A stretch of 64,000 nt of DNA from an uncultured Clostridia bacterium (lineage in GTDB: Bacteria > Bacillota > Clostridia > Christensenellales > Borkfalkiaceae): contig CASDOP010000011.1 of assembly GCA_949282385.1 (NCBI GenBank), positions 1-64,000 on the forward strand. Reading direction: 5' to 3'. Below the pieces are notes generated by a model that was not told the origin of the DNA, made no database searches, and was given only the letters and a program-made list of their open reading frames with translations. Below, one piece after another: positions 1 to 8,448 of this stretch. Within the stretch, counting starts at the first letter, position 1. Every line of letters begins with the position of its first letter. The position numbers were made by a program, and so were the translations under genes.

Positions 1-1
1 C

Positions 2-646
2 GTAGCCGTCAAAGACGCCGCATATCGCGATAAGATAGCGCGCCTGAACGCGGAAGTCATGGGCAAAGATACCGACCCTTACTACGGGGCACCCGTAATC
101 ATTCTTGTCCTCGCCGACGGAAAGGCAAATACGTTTGTGGAGGACGGAAGCTGCGTTCTTGAAAATATGATGATTGCCGCCCATTCCCTCGGCCTCGGCT
201 CTGTTTGGGTACACAGAGAGCGTGAAGTTTTTGACAGCGAGAAAGGAAAAGAATTACTGAGAAGTTGGAATTTACCCGAAACCCTGCGCGGGGTAGGCGC
301 TATTGCGCTCGGCAATTGCGGACTTATAATCTGCGCAATATTCATAGCGTTGGCATTCCGCATGCTCGGCGTGTTGGTATGCGTATCTTTCTCTGCGCTC
401 AATTTTAAGGAAAGACTGTTTTGCATGATAGCTTATTGCCCCAAAGCCACCGTTCAGGCGGCTATAGGCGCATTGCCGCTTGCGGCGGGGCTTGCCTGCG
501 GACAGACCATACTTACGGCTGCCGTACTTGCTATACTCATAACCGCGCCGCTCGGAGCTTTCCTTACGGATATAACTTATAAAAAACTGCTTTCTCTGCC
601 GTCCGACATGCGTAAAGCGCAGGAAGGCGGGACGGAAGACGAGTGA
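2..646 (+). CDS. Chimeric frame: nitroreductase C-terminal half joined to Na+/H+ antiporter C-terminus (5' end outside window)
   Basis: The frame is open from the window edge, so the start is not seen. The first part, to about base 315, reads as the C-terminal half of an FMN-dependent nitroreductase (DPYYGAP, then EDGSCVLENMMIAAHSLGLG, then the VGAIALG strand). Directly after LGNC it becomes three or so hydrophobic segments with ERLFC, PKATVQAAIG and the APLGAFLTD end typical of CPA-type cation:proton antiporters. The nitroreductase tail and most of the antiporter are missing. The frame is intact across the join, so this is a fused deletion remnant or an assembly chimera. A working protein is unlikely. 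There is no clear terminator after the stop. Confidence 0.7.
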   Translation, partial: VAVKDAAYRDKIARLNAEVMGKDTDPYYGAPVIILVLADGKANTFVEDGSCVLENMMIAAHSLGLGSVWVHREREVFDSEKGKELLRSWNLPETLRGVGAIALGNCGLIICAIFIALAFRMLGVLVCVSFSALNFKERLFCMIAYCPKATVQAAIGALPLAAGLACGQTILTAAVLAILITAPLGAFLTDITYKKLLSLPSDMRKAQEGGTEDE

Positions 647-737
647 GTCGCCGCAAAATTATATTTTTGCGTTACAAACAAGCGCAGACAGTTTATATAT
701 AATTGAAAAACGGTTTTAAAGATACTTAAGAGGCATT

Positions 738-1583
738 ATGAATATAATAAGAAATCAAAGATTTGGCGAGGAGCGCGCCCTGTACAATTCCCACGATTTA
801 GTGTTGGAAAAATGCTCGTTCGACGGCGAAGAGGACGGGGAATCCGCGCTCAAAGAGTGCAAAAATATTGTGCTGAAAGATTGCTATATGAACCTGAGGT
901 ATCCGTTCTGGCACATCGACGGTCTGGAAATTTCGGGCGGCGAGCTTACAGAAAATTGCAGGGCTGCGCTGTGGTACGATAAAAACGTAAAAATTTCTGA
1001 CAGCGCGATGAACGGCATAAAAGCTCTCAGGGAGTGTAGTCGCATTACCCTCGAAAACGACAACGTCAATTCCCCCGAGTTCTGCTGGAGGAGCGGTTAC
1101 ATAAAGATTAAAAATTGCACCGTCAATTCGGAGTACGGCTTTTTCGAGTGCAAAAATATAGTGGCGGAGGGGCTGAATTTCAGCGGAAAGTACTCTTTCC
1201 AATATACCCGCAATCTGCATATTTCACGCTCTAATCTCGATACCAAGGACGCATTCTGGCACGCAAAGAACGTTACCGTTACCGACAGCACTGTAAAGGG
1301 CGAGTATCTCGGTTGGTATTCGGAAGGGCTTACATTTATAAATTGCAGAATAATCGGCACGCAGCCGCTATGCTATTGCAAAAATTTAAAGCTTATAAAT
1401 TGCACGATGGAAGATTGCGACCTCGCATTTGAGTACAGCGACGTCCGCGCGGACGTCAAGGGTAAAATTTTATCCGTCAAAAATCCCCGCAAAGGGTGCA
1501 TAACGGCGGACGAAATAGGTCAGATAATCCGAACGGAGGACAGTATTTATCCCGTAAAGGCAAAAGTTATGTGCCGCAAATGA
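738..1583 (+). CDS. DUF3737 family right-handed beta-helix protein
   Basis: This 281-residue protein consists of repeating units of about 20 residues with the pattern NVTVTDS/NLKLINC/NIVLKDC, the signature of a right-handed parallel beta-helix (pectate-lyase-like fold). Its N-terminus (NQRFGEERALY) and conserved FW/YW turn residues match DUF3737, a family common in gut Firmicutes whose biochemical role is unknown. No signal peptide or membrane segment is visible, so it is probably cytoplasmic. The ATG at 738 follows an AAGAGG ribosome site by about 6 nt. A TATAAT lies at 698-703 but without a good -35. It appears monocistronic. Confidence 0.75.
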   Translation: MNIIRNQRFGEERALYNSHDLVLEKCSFDGEEDGESALKECKNIVLKDCYMNLRYPFWHIDGLEISGGELTENCRAALWYDKNVKISDSAMNGIKALRECSRITLENDNVNSPEFCWRSGYIKIKNCTVNSEYGFFECKNIVAEGLNFSGKYSFQYTRNLHISRSNLDTKDAFWHAKNVTVTDSTVKGEYLGWYSEGLTFINCRIIGTQPLCYCKNLKLINCTMEDCDLAFEYSDVRADVKGKILSVKNPRKGCITADEIGQIIRTEDSIYPVKAKVMCRK

Positions 1584-1668
1584 GTTAATTTTTCCGAAAA
1601 TCGAAATAAATATTAAAATATCTAAAAAAAACTGCGTCAAAACGCTTACGAAAAAAATTTCAATCTGT

Positions 1669-1674
1669 TAAAAT
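1669..1674 (+). promoter_or_regulatory. Putative -10 box of the MATE transporter transcript
   Basis: TAAAAT with a poor -35 (TTACGA, 17 bp upstream). Transcription would begin near 1680, exactly at the base of the hairpin element that follows, so the RNA would carry almost no extra leader. Confidence 0.4.
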
Positions 1675-1679
1675 TTATC

Positions 1680-1729
1680 AAGCTGTAGCTTATGGGCGAG
1701 GGCGTCGCTCAGGGATACAGCTTTTTTTT
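1680..1729 (+). promoter_or_regulatory. Terminator-overlapping leader RNA, candidate guanidine-IV (mepA motif) riboswitch
   Basis: An outer 8-bp stem pairs AAGCTGTA (1680-1687) with TACAGCTT (1716-1723) and runs into eight T's. Inside it is a 6-bp stem GGGCGA (1694-1699)/TCGCTC (1705-1710) closing a GGGCG loop. So a structured RNA is built into an intrinsic terminator right before a MepA-like MATE pump. Known family: the mepA motif (guanidine-IV riboswitch) is short, overlaps the terminator and sits upstream of MepA genes in Clostridia. The assignment is from position and architecture, partly from memory of the consensus. A plain attenuator is the alternative. Confidence 0.45.
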
Positions 1730-1754
1730 GTAAATTTATATTGCGGGAGATACC

Positions 1755-3143
1755 ATGGAACAGAAAGAAAACAATTACTTCGGCAGCGAAAAATTGGGCA
1801 AATTGATACTTAAGTTTGCTATACCCTGCATACTTTCCTTGCTCATAGCATCGCTTTACAACCTCGTAGACCAGATTTTCATAGGCAACGGCATAAATTA
1901 CCTTGCAAACGGCGCAACAAACGTTGTGTTCCCAATAACTATTATAGCGCTCGCTTTTTCGCTTCTTATAGGCGACGGTTGCGCGGCATTTTTAAGCCTT
2001 TGCCAGGGCAAGGGCGATAAGGAACACGCTCACCGCTCGGTTGCAACCGCAATTATGTTTTCCGTCGCAATCGGCGTTATAATAACTGTGGTTTTCGTGT
2101 TCATAAAGGAACCTGTGCTCTGGGCATTCGGCGCAACGCAGGGCAATATCGGCTATGCGCGCGAATACTTCGACTATATCCTCATAGGTCTGCCTTTTTA
2201 CATATTTGCCAACGCGCTCAACTCGGTTATAAGGGCGGACGGAAGTCCCGCTTTTGCGCTCATTACAATCTCGGTCGGCTGCGTTATGAATATAATTCTC
2301 GACCCCATTGCCATTTTCGTGCTTCATTGGGGCGTTACGGGCGCAGCTCTCGCAACGGTGGCAGGACAAATCGTTTCCGCCGTGCTTTCGGTAATTTATC
2401 TCTTTTTCCCTCGCACGTTTAAGTTGCAGGTCAAAAGTTTTATGCCCGATTTCAGACTTCTCGGAAAGATTTGTCTGCTCGGCATAAGCAGTTTTTTAAC
2501 GCAGCTTTCCATAGTCGTAACCATTGCGTGCATGAATAACGTTCTCACGAAGTACGGCGCCATGTCGGAATACGGCGAAGACATTCCTTTGACCGTCCTC
2601 GGCATAGTCATGAAGGTCTTCCAGATAGTTATTTCCGTCGTAGTCGGCATTGCTGCAGGTTCGCAGCCGATAATAGGTTATAACTGCGGTGCAGGCAATA
2701 TGGCTAGGGTAAGGCAGCTTTATAAAATTATCTTCATCGCGGAAGCGGCGGTGGGCGCGGTAGCGCTTATATGTTTTGAATGTTTCCCCGTGCAGATAAT
2801 TCAGATATTCGGCAGCGGCGACGCTCTCTATCTGCAATTTGCCGCCATATCTTTCAGAATTTATCTTTGCACGATAATTCTCTGCTGCATACAAAAGGCG
2901 ACAAGCATATTCTTGCAGGCGCTCGGCAAGCCCGCGCTTTCCATGGCGCTTTCTCTTCTCAGGGACTTTGTATTGAGCGTTCCGCTCATCTTGCTGCTTC
3001 CTTTGGGAATGGGTCTGGAAGGCGCGCTTCTTTCCGCTCCCATAGCCGACGCAGTTTCTTTCGTCGTCGGCATGCTGATAATGTACTTCACGCTCTTTTC
3101 CCGCAAGGCTAAAAGCCGTGCCGAAGAAACTAACAATAAATAA
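1755..3143 (+). CDS. MATE family multidrug/cation efflux transporter (MepA-like)
   Basis: 462 residues with about 12 membrane helices in two MatE halves: residues ~15-180 beginning KLILKFAIPCILSLLIASLYNLVDQIFIGNG, and residues ~235-445. MATE proteins export cationic drugs or metabolites in exchange for Na+ or H+. The N-terminal motif VDQIFIG and the IADAVSF stretch are family hallmarks, and the overall sequence is of the clostridial MepA type. The start ATG is preceded by GGGAG. The terminator-like leader RNA just upstream suggests ligand control. If that is guanidine-IV, guanidinium would be the exported substrate, but this is an inference. A strong terminator follows at 3198-3240. Confidence 0.88.
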   Translation: MEQKENNYFGSEKLGKLILKFAIPCILSLLIASLYNLVDQIFIGNGINYLANGATNVVFPITIIALAFSLLIGDGCAAFLSLCQGKGDKEHAHRSVATAIMFSVAIGVIITVVFVFIKEPVLWAFGATQGNIGYAREYFDYILIGLPFYIFANALNSVIRADGSPAFALITISVGCVMNIILDPIAIFVLHWGVTGAALATVAGQIVSAVLSVIYLFFPRTFKLQVKSFMPDFRLLGKICLLGISSFLTQLSIVVTIACMNNVLTKYGAMSEYGEDIPLTVLGIVMKVFQIVISVVVGIAAGSQPIIGYNCGAGNMARVRQLYKIIFIAEAAVGAVALICFECFPVQIIQIFGSGDALYLQFAAISFRIYLCTIILCCIQKATSIFLQALGKPALSMALSLLRDFVLSVPLILLLPLGMGLEGALLSAPIADAVSFVVGMLIMYFTLFSRKAKSRAEETNNK

Positions 3144-3197
3144 ATTTTAATGCGCATTCTTACGTTTTGAAAAAATTTATTTCATCGCGGTTTTTTG

Positions 3198-3240
3198 TCC
3201 GCCGTCCTTTAAAAACTTTAAAGGCGGCGGATATTTTTTT
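3198..3240 (+). terminator. Intrinsic terminator after MATE gene
   Basis: Stem CCGCCGTCCTTTAAA / TTTAAAGGCGGCGG with a short AC loop, followed by ATATTTTTTT. Confidence 0.85.
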
Positions 3241-3306
3241 ATGCAAATATATTGAAAAAATGCGTGCAGTGTGATAAAATTAAACAAATAATAAGGAGGT
3301 AACGGA

Positions 3307-4005
3307 TTGAAAAAGGCAGCAATCGCTCTCGCGGCGGCAGTCTGCGCCGTCGCGGTACCCGTCGCCGCGGCGGGATGGGTAATTCCCGCAACGCAGACCG
3401 TAGGTTTCAGTTATACGGGCGGCGAATATATTTCCGTCAGTTTCAACGCCAATAATGCGGACGAAAATTACAGTCAGCTTGCCCCGCAGGAAGAACGAGT
3501 AGCTCTTTCCGTTGCCGAAAGTTATATTCCGAGCGCGGAGGAGTGTTCAATATACGACTTCGACGCGGAGAAAGCTTACGTGTTCGACGGTTGGTACACA
3601 TTGCCCGAAGGTGGCGAAAGAGTGGGTGGCGAAGTTACCCTTCTTAAGGCTGCGGACGGGCGTGAAAGCATAACTCTTTATGCTCATTGGCAACAAAAGA
3701 GCGCGCTTAAAATTACCATAAAGGATAACTGTTATTCGGGCGTGGACGGCAGTTGCACTCTTTTCTGGCAGGACGGGCAAAACGAGTGGAACAGCGCCCT
3801 GTGCGCTTCGGCGGAAGCGGGTACTTTTGATTTTATCTACTATATCAACCCCGCGCAGAAATGGAAAATAATTTCTCATCTCGCATCGGGCGACAGAGAG
3901 CTTTCGGGCGTCAGCCTTTCGGAAGGGCGCACATATTCTTTTTCGATAACCGTTTACGCTACAGGCATAATTTCTGCGTCTTCCTCGCTCAAGGACATAA
4001 CTTAA
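3307..4005 (+). CDS. Secreted protein with an InlB B-repeat-like segment
   Basis: 232 residues. The N-terminus is a signal peptide (KK followed by an Ala/Val-rich core of about 18 residues, possible cleavage after VAAAG). Residues ~90-128 (VFDGWYTLPEGGERV...ITLYAHWQ) match the InlB B-repeat/Flg_new module often found in cell-surface proteins. The rest, including LFWQDGQNEWN, is unrecognised. No LPXTG or SLH anchor is visible, so the protein is probably released or wall-associated by unknown means. The start is TTG at 3307, placed by an AAGGAGGT site 8 nt upstream. It is flanked by terminators on both sides, so it is an independent unit. Confidence 0.7.
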   Translation: MKKAAIALAAAVCAVAVPVAAAGWVIPATQTVGFSYTGGEYISVSFNANNADENYSQLAPQEERVALSVAESYIPSAEECSIYDFDAEKAYVFDGWYTLPEGGERVGGEVTLLKAADGRESITLYAHWQQKSALKITIKDNCYSGVDGSCTLFWQDGQNEWNSALCASAEAGTFDFIYYINPAQKWKIISHLASGDRELSGVSLSEGRTYSFSITVYATGIISASSSLKDIT

Positions 4006-4021
4006 TTTTTTTCAGGTTAAA

Positions 4022-4056
4022 TGCCGCCCGCGCAGCGCCGCTGCGCGGGCGGCTTC
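4022..4056 (+). terminator. GC-rich terminator
   Basis: GCCGCCCGCGCAGC / GCTGCGCGGGCGGC hairpin with a GCC loop, then TTCATTATTTTT. Confidence 0.75.
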
Positions 4057-4101
4057 ATTATTTTTCAAATATAAAATTATATATTATCGACGCCGTTGCA
4101 A

Positions 4102-4130
4102 GTATAAACTTTTTCCGCATTCACATACTT
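4102..4130 (+). promoter_or_regulatory. Possible sigma-G type promoter of spoVT
   Basis: GTATA (4102-4106), 17 bp, CATACTT (4124-4130) resembles the forespore sigma-G pattern (gHATR, 17-18 bp, CATnhTA) with one mismatch. In Bacillus spoVT is a sigma-G gene, so this fits, but short matches like this occur by chance. Confidence 0.4.
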
Positions 4131-4160
4131 TTTCTATAAATGTAAATTAAAGGAGAAATT

Positions 4161-4706
4161 ATGAAAGCAACCGGCATAGTCAGAAGAATAGATGAACTGG
4201 GCAGGGTGGTTATTCCCAAGGAAATCCGCTCTACGCTCAGACTAAAATCGGGCGATCCGCTCGAAATTTTTACCGACCGCGACGAACTCATGCTCAAAAA
4301 ATATTCGCCCATAGCCTCGCTGGGGCAATTTTCGTGCGGGACGGCAAAGAGCCTCAACGATTTATCGGGCTATCTCGCATTAATTTGCGACACCGACGAG
4401 GTAATCTGCGCGTCGGGCAGCGGCAGGAGGGAGGTTTCAGGCAAAACCATCTCAAAAAAGCTGGATAAAATTCTTTCCGAAAGGAAGAGCTATGTCGCAA
4501 ACGCGGCGGAGGGCGGCGACATAGTTCCCATAACTGACGACGGCGAATGTTCCATAACGGCGCAGGTCATAGTCCCCATAGTCAGCGGCGGCGATTGCCT
4601 CGGCGCGGTCGCGCTCGTTTCAAACGAACAGGGCGTAAAGATGGAGGCGGGGGCGTGCAAACTTGCCCAGCTTTCGGCAACCATACTCGCCAATCAGTTT
4701 GAATGA
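4161..4706 (+). CDS. spoVT: Stage V sporulation protein T, AbrB-type regulator
   Basis: 181 residues. Residues 1-50 are a SpoVT/AbrB swapped-hairpin DNA-binding domain (MKATGIVRRIDELGRVVIPKEIR), and residues ~60-178 form a GAF-like domain. This is the length and layout of Bacillus SpoVT, which modulates forespore sigma-G genes, spore coat assembly and germination. The start ATG has AAAGGAG at a normal distance. Its stop overlaps the start of spoVB by 4 nt (ATGA), so the two are translationally coupled. The spoVT-spoVB-yabN order is the same as in Bacillus. Confidence 0.95.
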   Translation: MKATGIVRRIDELGRVVIPKEIRSTLRLKSGDPLEIFTDRDELMLKKYSPIASLGQFSCGTAKSLNDLSGYLALICDTDEVICASGSGRREVSGKTISKKLDKILSERKSYVANAAEGGDIVPITDDGECSITAQVIVPIVSGGDCLGAVALVSNEQGVKMEAGACKLAQLSATILANQFE

Positions 4707-6076
4707 GAAAAATTGAAAGGACATCGGGACAGTCGTATATAAAGGGCGCGCTCGTCATCTCGGCGGGCGGCTTTTTGTCCAAGTTGCTCGGCGCAGTCTA
4801 CCGTATACCTCTTTTAGCCTTTCTCGGCGGCGACGGAATGGGCATATACCAGATGGTTTATCCCCTGTACTGCATACTGTTAACAATTTCCGCCAGCGGC
4901 ATACCTACGGGCATTGCCCGCATAATATCCTCGGGGCAATGCGCTTTTGCGGAGCGTTCTGCAATAAGGCTTTACGGCTTTTTCGGCTTTGTCGGTTCGC
5001 TTGTAATGCTGCAGTTGTCAACGCCCCTCGCCGCCGCCCAGGGCGAGCCTGCCGTTGCGCTTTGTTGCAGATTGCTCGCGCCGTCTGTATTCTTCGTGTC
5101 TGTGATTTCGGTCGTGCGCGGTTACTTTCAGGGCAAGGGCAACATGACGCCCACAGCCGTAACGGAAGTCGCCGAACAACTAATAAAAGTCGTCGCGGGC
5201 ATAGCGCTTTGTTATGTCTTCCGCGCCGACGTTTCCCGCGCGGTTGCGGCGGCGGTGCTTGCGGTTACCCTTTCGGAAGTGTTTTCCGCATGCCTTGCGG
5301 CGGCTCTATATCTTCGCTCGCCCAGAGCGAGAGCGCCCCTGTATTTCCGCCCGTCGGACTACTATAAACCCATCTTAAAATATACAATACCGCTCACTTT
5401 CACCGCAATGGCAATGCCCTTGAGTCAGCTCGCCGAAAGCATATTGCTCGTGTGGATACTGCGCGGAGTTGCCGACAACGCAACATCGCTGTGGGGCATT
5501 TTTTCGGGCTGTGCGGTTACACTTATAAATCTTCCCGTCTCGCTGACTTACGGACTTGCCGCCGCGGGAGTGCCGCGCATTTCGCCCCTCGCCCAGAGCG
5601 GCAGAATGGCTCAAGCCAAGCTCTGCGCTCGCAAAGCGCTGACCATAACCCTCGCCGTGGCTGCGCCCTGCGCCGTGGCGCTCTATGTGTTTGCGCCTCT
5701 GGCGGCGGATATAATTTTTTCTTCGCTGTCTTCCTCGGAAAGGGAACTTTTAATCGTTCTCGTCCGCATAATGAGCGTAAACGCCGTAACTCTTTCGCTC
5801 GTGCAGACGTCTTCTGCGTGCCTCACCGCTCTCGGCAAACCGCTGTGCGGCACGATAACGCAGTGGGTAACTTCCGTGGCGCGCGTAATTTTATCCGCTC
5901 TTCTCGCCGCGTTCACGCCACTTTCGGTATGCGGCGCGGCTGTAGCTTCAAATATCTGTTATTTTGTTGCGGTTTTGCTCAATCTCTGGTATATTATAAG
6001 AGTAAGAGGTAAAACAAATGAAAATAACGCTGATAGGACTTGGAGTAAAAGACGGCGATATGACGCTGTCGGCTGA
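4703..6076 (+). CDS. spoVB: Stage V sporulation protein B / MurJ-like polysaccharide flippase
   Basis: 457 residues, about 12-14 transmembrane helices, MOP-exporter superfamily (polysaccharide biosynthesis family). The start (GALVISAGGFLSKLLGAVYRIPL, Gly-Ile-Tyr-Gln-Met-Val-Tyr-Pro, and SGIPTGIARI) is characteristic of SpoVB, which is needed for spore cortex peptidoglycan, presumably by flipping a lipid-linked precursor. It starts inside the spoVT stop and relies on coupling, since no strong Shine-Dalgarno is seen. The last 19 codons overlap the start of yabN in another frame. That C-terminal tail (rich in Asn, Arg, Asp) lies after the last helix and could be dispensable. Confidence 0.9.
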   Translation: MRKIERTSGQSYIKGALVISAGGFLSKLLGAVYRIPLLAFLGGDGMGIYQMVYPLYCILLTISASGIPTGIARIISSGQCAFAERSAIRLYGFFGFVGSLVMLQLSTPLAAAQGEPAVALCCRLLAPSVFFVSVISVVRGYFQGKGNMTPTAVTEVAEQLIKVVAGIALCYVFRADVSRAVAAAVLAVTLSEVFSACLAAALYLRSPRARAPLYFRPSDYYKPILKYTIPLTFTAMAMPLSQLAESILLVWILRGVADNATSLWGIFSGCAVTLINLPVSLTYGLAAAGVPRISPLAQSGRMAQAKLCARKALTITLAVAAPCAVALYVFAPLAADIIFSSLSSSERELLIVLVRIMSVNAVTLSLVQTSSACLTALGKPLCGTITQWVTSVARVILSALLAAFTPLSVCGAAVASNICYFVAVLLNLWYIIRVRGKTNENNADRTWSKRRRYDAVG

Positions 6077-7433
6077 AAGAGCATTGAACGGCGCGGGCAA
6101 AATATTTGCCCGCACGTCCAGCGGCGCGGCTTACGCGCAGATTGCAAAGTATGAAGTCGAATATCTCGACGAAGTGTTCGAGCGTTCGCGCAATTTCGAT
6201 ACTTTAAACAAAAACCTTGCAAAAAAAATCACGTCTGCGGCAAAAGAAAGTCCCGTGGTTTACTGCGTGGACGGCGCCGTCTGCGAGGACGAAGCCTGCA
6301 AGTTAATACTTTCCTCGCACAAGGATACGGTTGTTTTAGAAGGCGTTTCCAAAATATCCTATGCGCGCGATGCGGCGGGACTTAAAAGTTTTTCAGTTAC
6401 CGCGCTTTCAGCGTATGCGGTCGAACAGCTCAAAAGTTGCCCCGCCGCCGTAATTTACGACATAGACGACGAATACCTTGCGGGCGTCGTAAAGCAAAAA
6501 CTTTCCGACCTTTTCGGCGAAGAAACGCTCTGCACTTTCGTCAGCGCGGAAAGAGCCGTAAAAATTAAAATTTACGAAATCGACAGAATGAAAAATTATT
6601 CTTCCGATTGCGCCGTGGCGGTGGAGGAAAAGTCTTTTCTCGAAAAAGAAAGGTACGACTATGCCGACCTCGAACACATGATAGAGCTTCTGCGCGCGCC
6701 CGGCGGTTGCCCTTGGGACAGAGCGCAGACCAACGAGAGCATAAAGCAGAACATGATAGAGGAAGCTTACGAGCTTGTGGACGCAATCAACCGCGATGAC
6801 GACGACGGCATGGAGGAAGAGTGCGGCGACGTCCTTCTTCAGGCGGCATTCCACGCTGTAATGAAGAACGAGCAGGGCGCGTTCAATTCTACCGATGTGA
6901 TAACCCGCGTTGTCAAAAAACTTATATTCCGCCATTCCCACATATTCGGCGGGGACAAGGCACAGGATGAAAATTCCGCCCTCGGCGTATGGGAAAAGAA
7001 CAAGATGAAGGAAAAGCACCAGACCACTTACACCCAAAGCCTCAAGGCAGTTCCTTCCAATTTCCCCGCCTGCATGCGCGCGCAGAAAGTGGGCAAGCGC
7101 GCGGCAAAGTGCGGTATGGACTTTATTTCGGCAATTTCCGCAACCGAAAAGATGGGCGAGGAGGCGGCAGAACTTCTCAAAGCTCTGCAGGATGGCGACA
7201 AGCGCGCCGTGGCGGAAGAGGCGGGCGATCTGCTCTTTTCCGCGGTCAACACATGCAGACTTTCGGGCGTGGACAGCGAACAGGTGCTAGCCGAGGCTAC
7301 GGATAAATTCATAAAGCGCTTCGAAGCGTTTGAAGACATAATTTTATCCGAAGGCAAAAACATTAACGACCTCTGCGACGAGGAATACGACTGGTATTGG
7401 TTACGGGCAAAAAATGCAACTAAAGAAAATTAA
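6018..7433 (+). CDS. yabN: YabN/MazG: tetrapyrrole-methylase-like domain fused to nucleotide pyrophosphohydrolase
   Basis: 471 residues. Residues ~1-190 are a tetrapyrrole (SAM) methylase-like domain (ITLIGLGVKDGDMTLSA). Residues ~215-470 hold two MazG units: the first has GGCPWDRAQT, then the metal-binding EEAYEL..EECGDVLLQ; the second has EEAAELL..EEAGDLLF. MazG proteins hydrolyse NTPs to NMP and PPi. The function of the methylase-like part in YabN is unknown. Bacillus has the same fusion at the same locus. The start ATG follows AAGAGG, and it overlaps spoVB by 59 nt and dus by 20 nt, so the block is one operon. Confidence 0.9.
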   Translation: MKITLIGLGVKDGDMTLSAERALNGAGKIFARTSSGAAYAQIAKYEVEYLDEVFERSRNFDTLNKNLAKKITSAAKESPVVYCVDGAVCEDEACKLILSSHKDTVVLEGVSKISYARDAAGLKSFSVTALSAYAVEQLKSCPAAVIYDIDDEYLAGVVKQKLSDLFGEETLCTFVSAERAVKIKIYEIDRMKNYSSDCAVAVEEKSFLEKERYDYADLEHMIELLRAPGGCPWDRAQTNESIKQNMIEEAYELVDAINRDDDDGMEEECGDVLLQAAFHAVMKNEQGAFNSTDVITRVVKKLIFRHSHIFGGDKAQDENSALGVWEKNKMKEKHQTTYTQSLKAVPSNFPACMRAQKVGKRAAKCGMDFISAISATEKMGEEAAELLKALQDGDKRAVAEEAGDLLFSAVNTCRLSGVDSEQVLAEATDKFIKRFEAFEDIILSEGKNINDLCDEEYDWYWLRAKNATKEN

Positions 7434-8352
7434 AATAGCCAACCTCGTCGCGCGCAACAACGTCTTTTTGGCTCCGCTCGCAGGCTATACCAACTGCGTT
7501 TTCAGAAAAATGTGTTACGACCTCGGCGCGGGACTTACCTTTACGGAAATGGTCAGCGCAAAAGGTCTTTGCTATAACAGCAAAAACACTCGCGAGCTTT
7601 TAATGCTCGACGGGCAGGAGGGCATAAGGGCGGTTCAGCTCTTCGGCTCAGACCCGTATTATATGCGTAAAGCTGCCGAAAGCCAAGACATTGCGCCCTT
7701 TGAACTTATAGATATTAACATGGGTTGCCCCATGCCTAAAATTTTCAATAACGGCGAGGGCAGCGCTCTGCTTAAAAATATTCCGCTCGCGCAGAAAATC
7801 GTGTCCGAGTGCAAAAAATCTGGCAAAGCCGTGTCTGTCAAATTCAGAATTGGTATTGACGCGGAACATATCATAACGCGCGACTTTGCCGTAGCCATGC
7901 GCGACGCGGGCGCGGACATGATAACAATTCACGGCAGAACGCGCGATAAAATTTATTCGGGCGAAGTCGACTATAATCAGATATCGCTCGCGAAGTCGGC
8001 GGTAGAAATACCCGTCATAGCCAACGGCGGCATTTTCAGCGCCTCGGACGCCGAAAAACTCATGTCGGAAACGGGAGCGGACGGAGTGGCAGTTGCGCGC
8101 GCGGCGCTTTCGGACCCGTTCATTTTCGCTCAGCTTACGGGGGGAGGCGCGCCCGATAAAAAGGCTTATATCCGCCGTCAGTTAAGTGAAACTTTCCGCC
8201 TGTTCGACGAGCGCTTCGCAACCGTCTACATGCGAAAAATGCTTGCGTTTTACTCAAAAGGACTATCCGGCGCGGCGGCGTTAAAACTCAGGCTCTTTGC
8301 CTGCAAGTCCAAAGAAGAAATTGAAAGCATTCTCGAAGAAATGCCCCTCTAA
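7414..8352 (+). CDS. dus: tRNA-dihydrouridine synthase (DusB-type)
   Basis: 312 residues, FMN-binding TIM barrel that reduces uridines in the tRNA D-loop. Visible signatures: VFLAPLAGYTNCVFRKM at the N-terminus, the catalytic cysteine in DINMGCPMPK (about residue 104), KFRIG, HGRTRDKIYSG and NGGIFSASDA for FMN phosphate binding. The length is normal for the family. The gene starts 20 nt inside yabN and ends the operon at a hairpin around 8369-8407. Bacterial genomes often keep dus with unrelated translation or sporulation genes, so nothing about sporulation should be read from its position. Confidence 0.93.
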   Translation: MQLKKIKIANLVARNNVFLAPLAGYTNCVFRKMCYDLGAGLTFTEMVSAKGLCYNSKNTRELLMLDGQEGIRAVQLFGSDPYYMRKAAESQDIAPFELIDINMGCPMPKIFNNGEGSALLKNIPLAQKIVSECKKSGKAVSVKFRIGIDAEHIITRDFAVAMRDAGADMITIHGRTRDKIYSGEVDYNQISLAKSAVEIPVIANGGIFSASDAEKLMSETGADGVAVARAALSDPFIFAQLTGGGAPDKKAYIRRQLSETFRLFDERFATVYMRKMLAFYSKGLSGAAALKLRLFACKSKEEIESILEEMPL

Positions 8353-8368
8353 CATATTATACAAAGGT

Positions 8369-8407
8369 TTAAAAACGACGTTTTTGTGCAAAAAGCGCCG
8401 TTTTTTT
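8369..8407 (+). terminator. Terminator after dus
   Basis: AAAACG and CGTTTTT arms pair with AAAAA..CG and CGTTTT around a GTGC loop with one mismatch and one bulge, followed by seven T's. It ends the spoVT-dus operon and shows that an upstream start for spoIIGA at 8386 would lie in the terminator. Confidence 0.7.
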
Positions 8408-8438
8408 ACATTTTTCGTCAGGCTTACAGCTTTATAAT
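8405..8438 (+). promoter_or_regulatory. spoIIGA promoter with 22-bp spacer and Spo0A box
   Basis: TTTACA (8405-8410) and TATAAT (8433-8438) are 22 bp apart, the unusual spacing of the Bacillus spoIIG promoter. TTCGTCA at 8414-8420 is the complement of TGACGAA, matching the Spo0A box TGNCGAA, and lies at about -35 relative to the -10. This is as expected for Spo0A~P activation of a sigma-A promoter with a poor -35. Confidence 0.6.
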
Positions 8439-8448
8439 ACAACCCGCA

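Noticed and set aside
8386..8448. Earlier start of spoIIGA at 8386
   Set aside because: The 21 extra codons lie in the dus terminator and ahead of the spoIIGA promoter, and SpoIIGA homologues start at the sequence corresponding to 8449.
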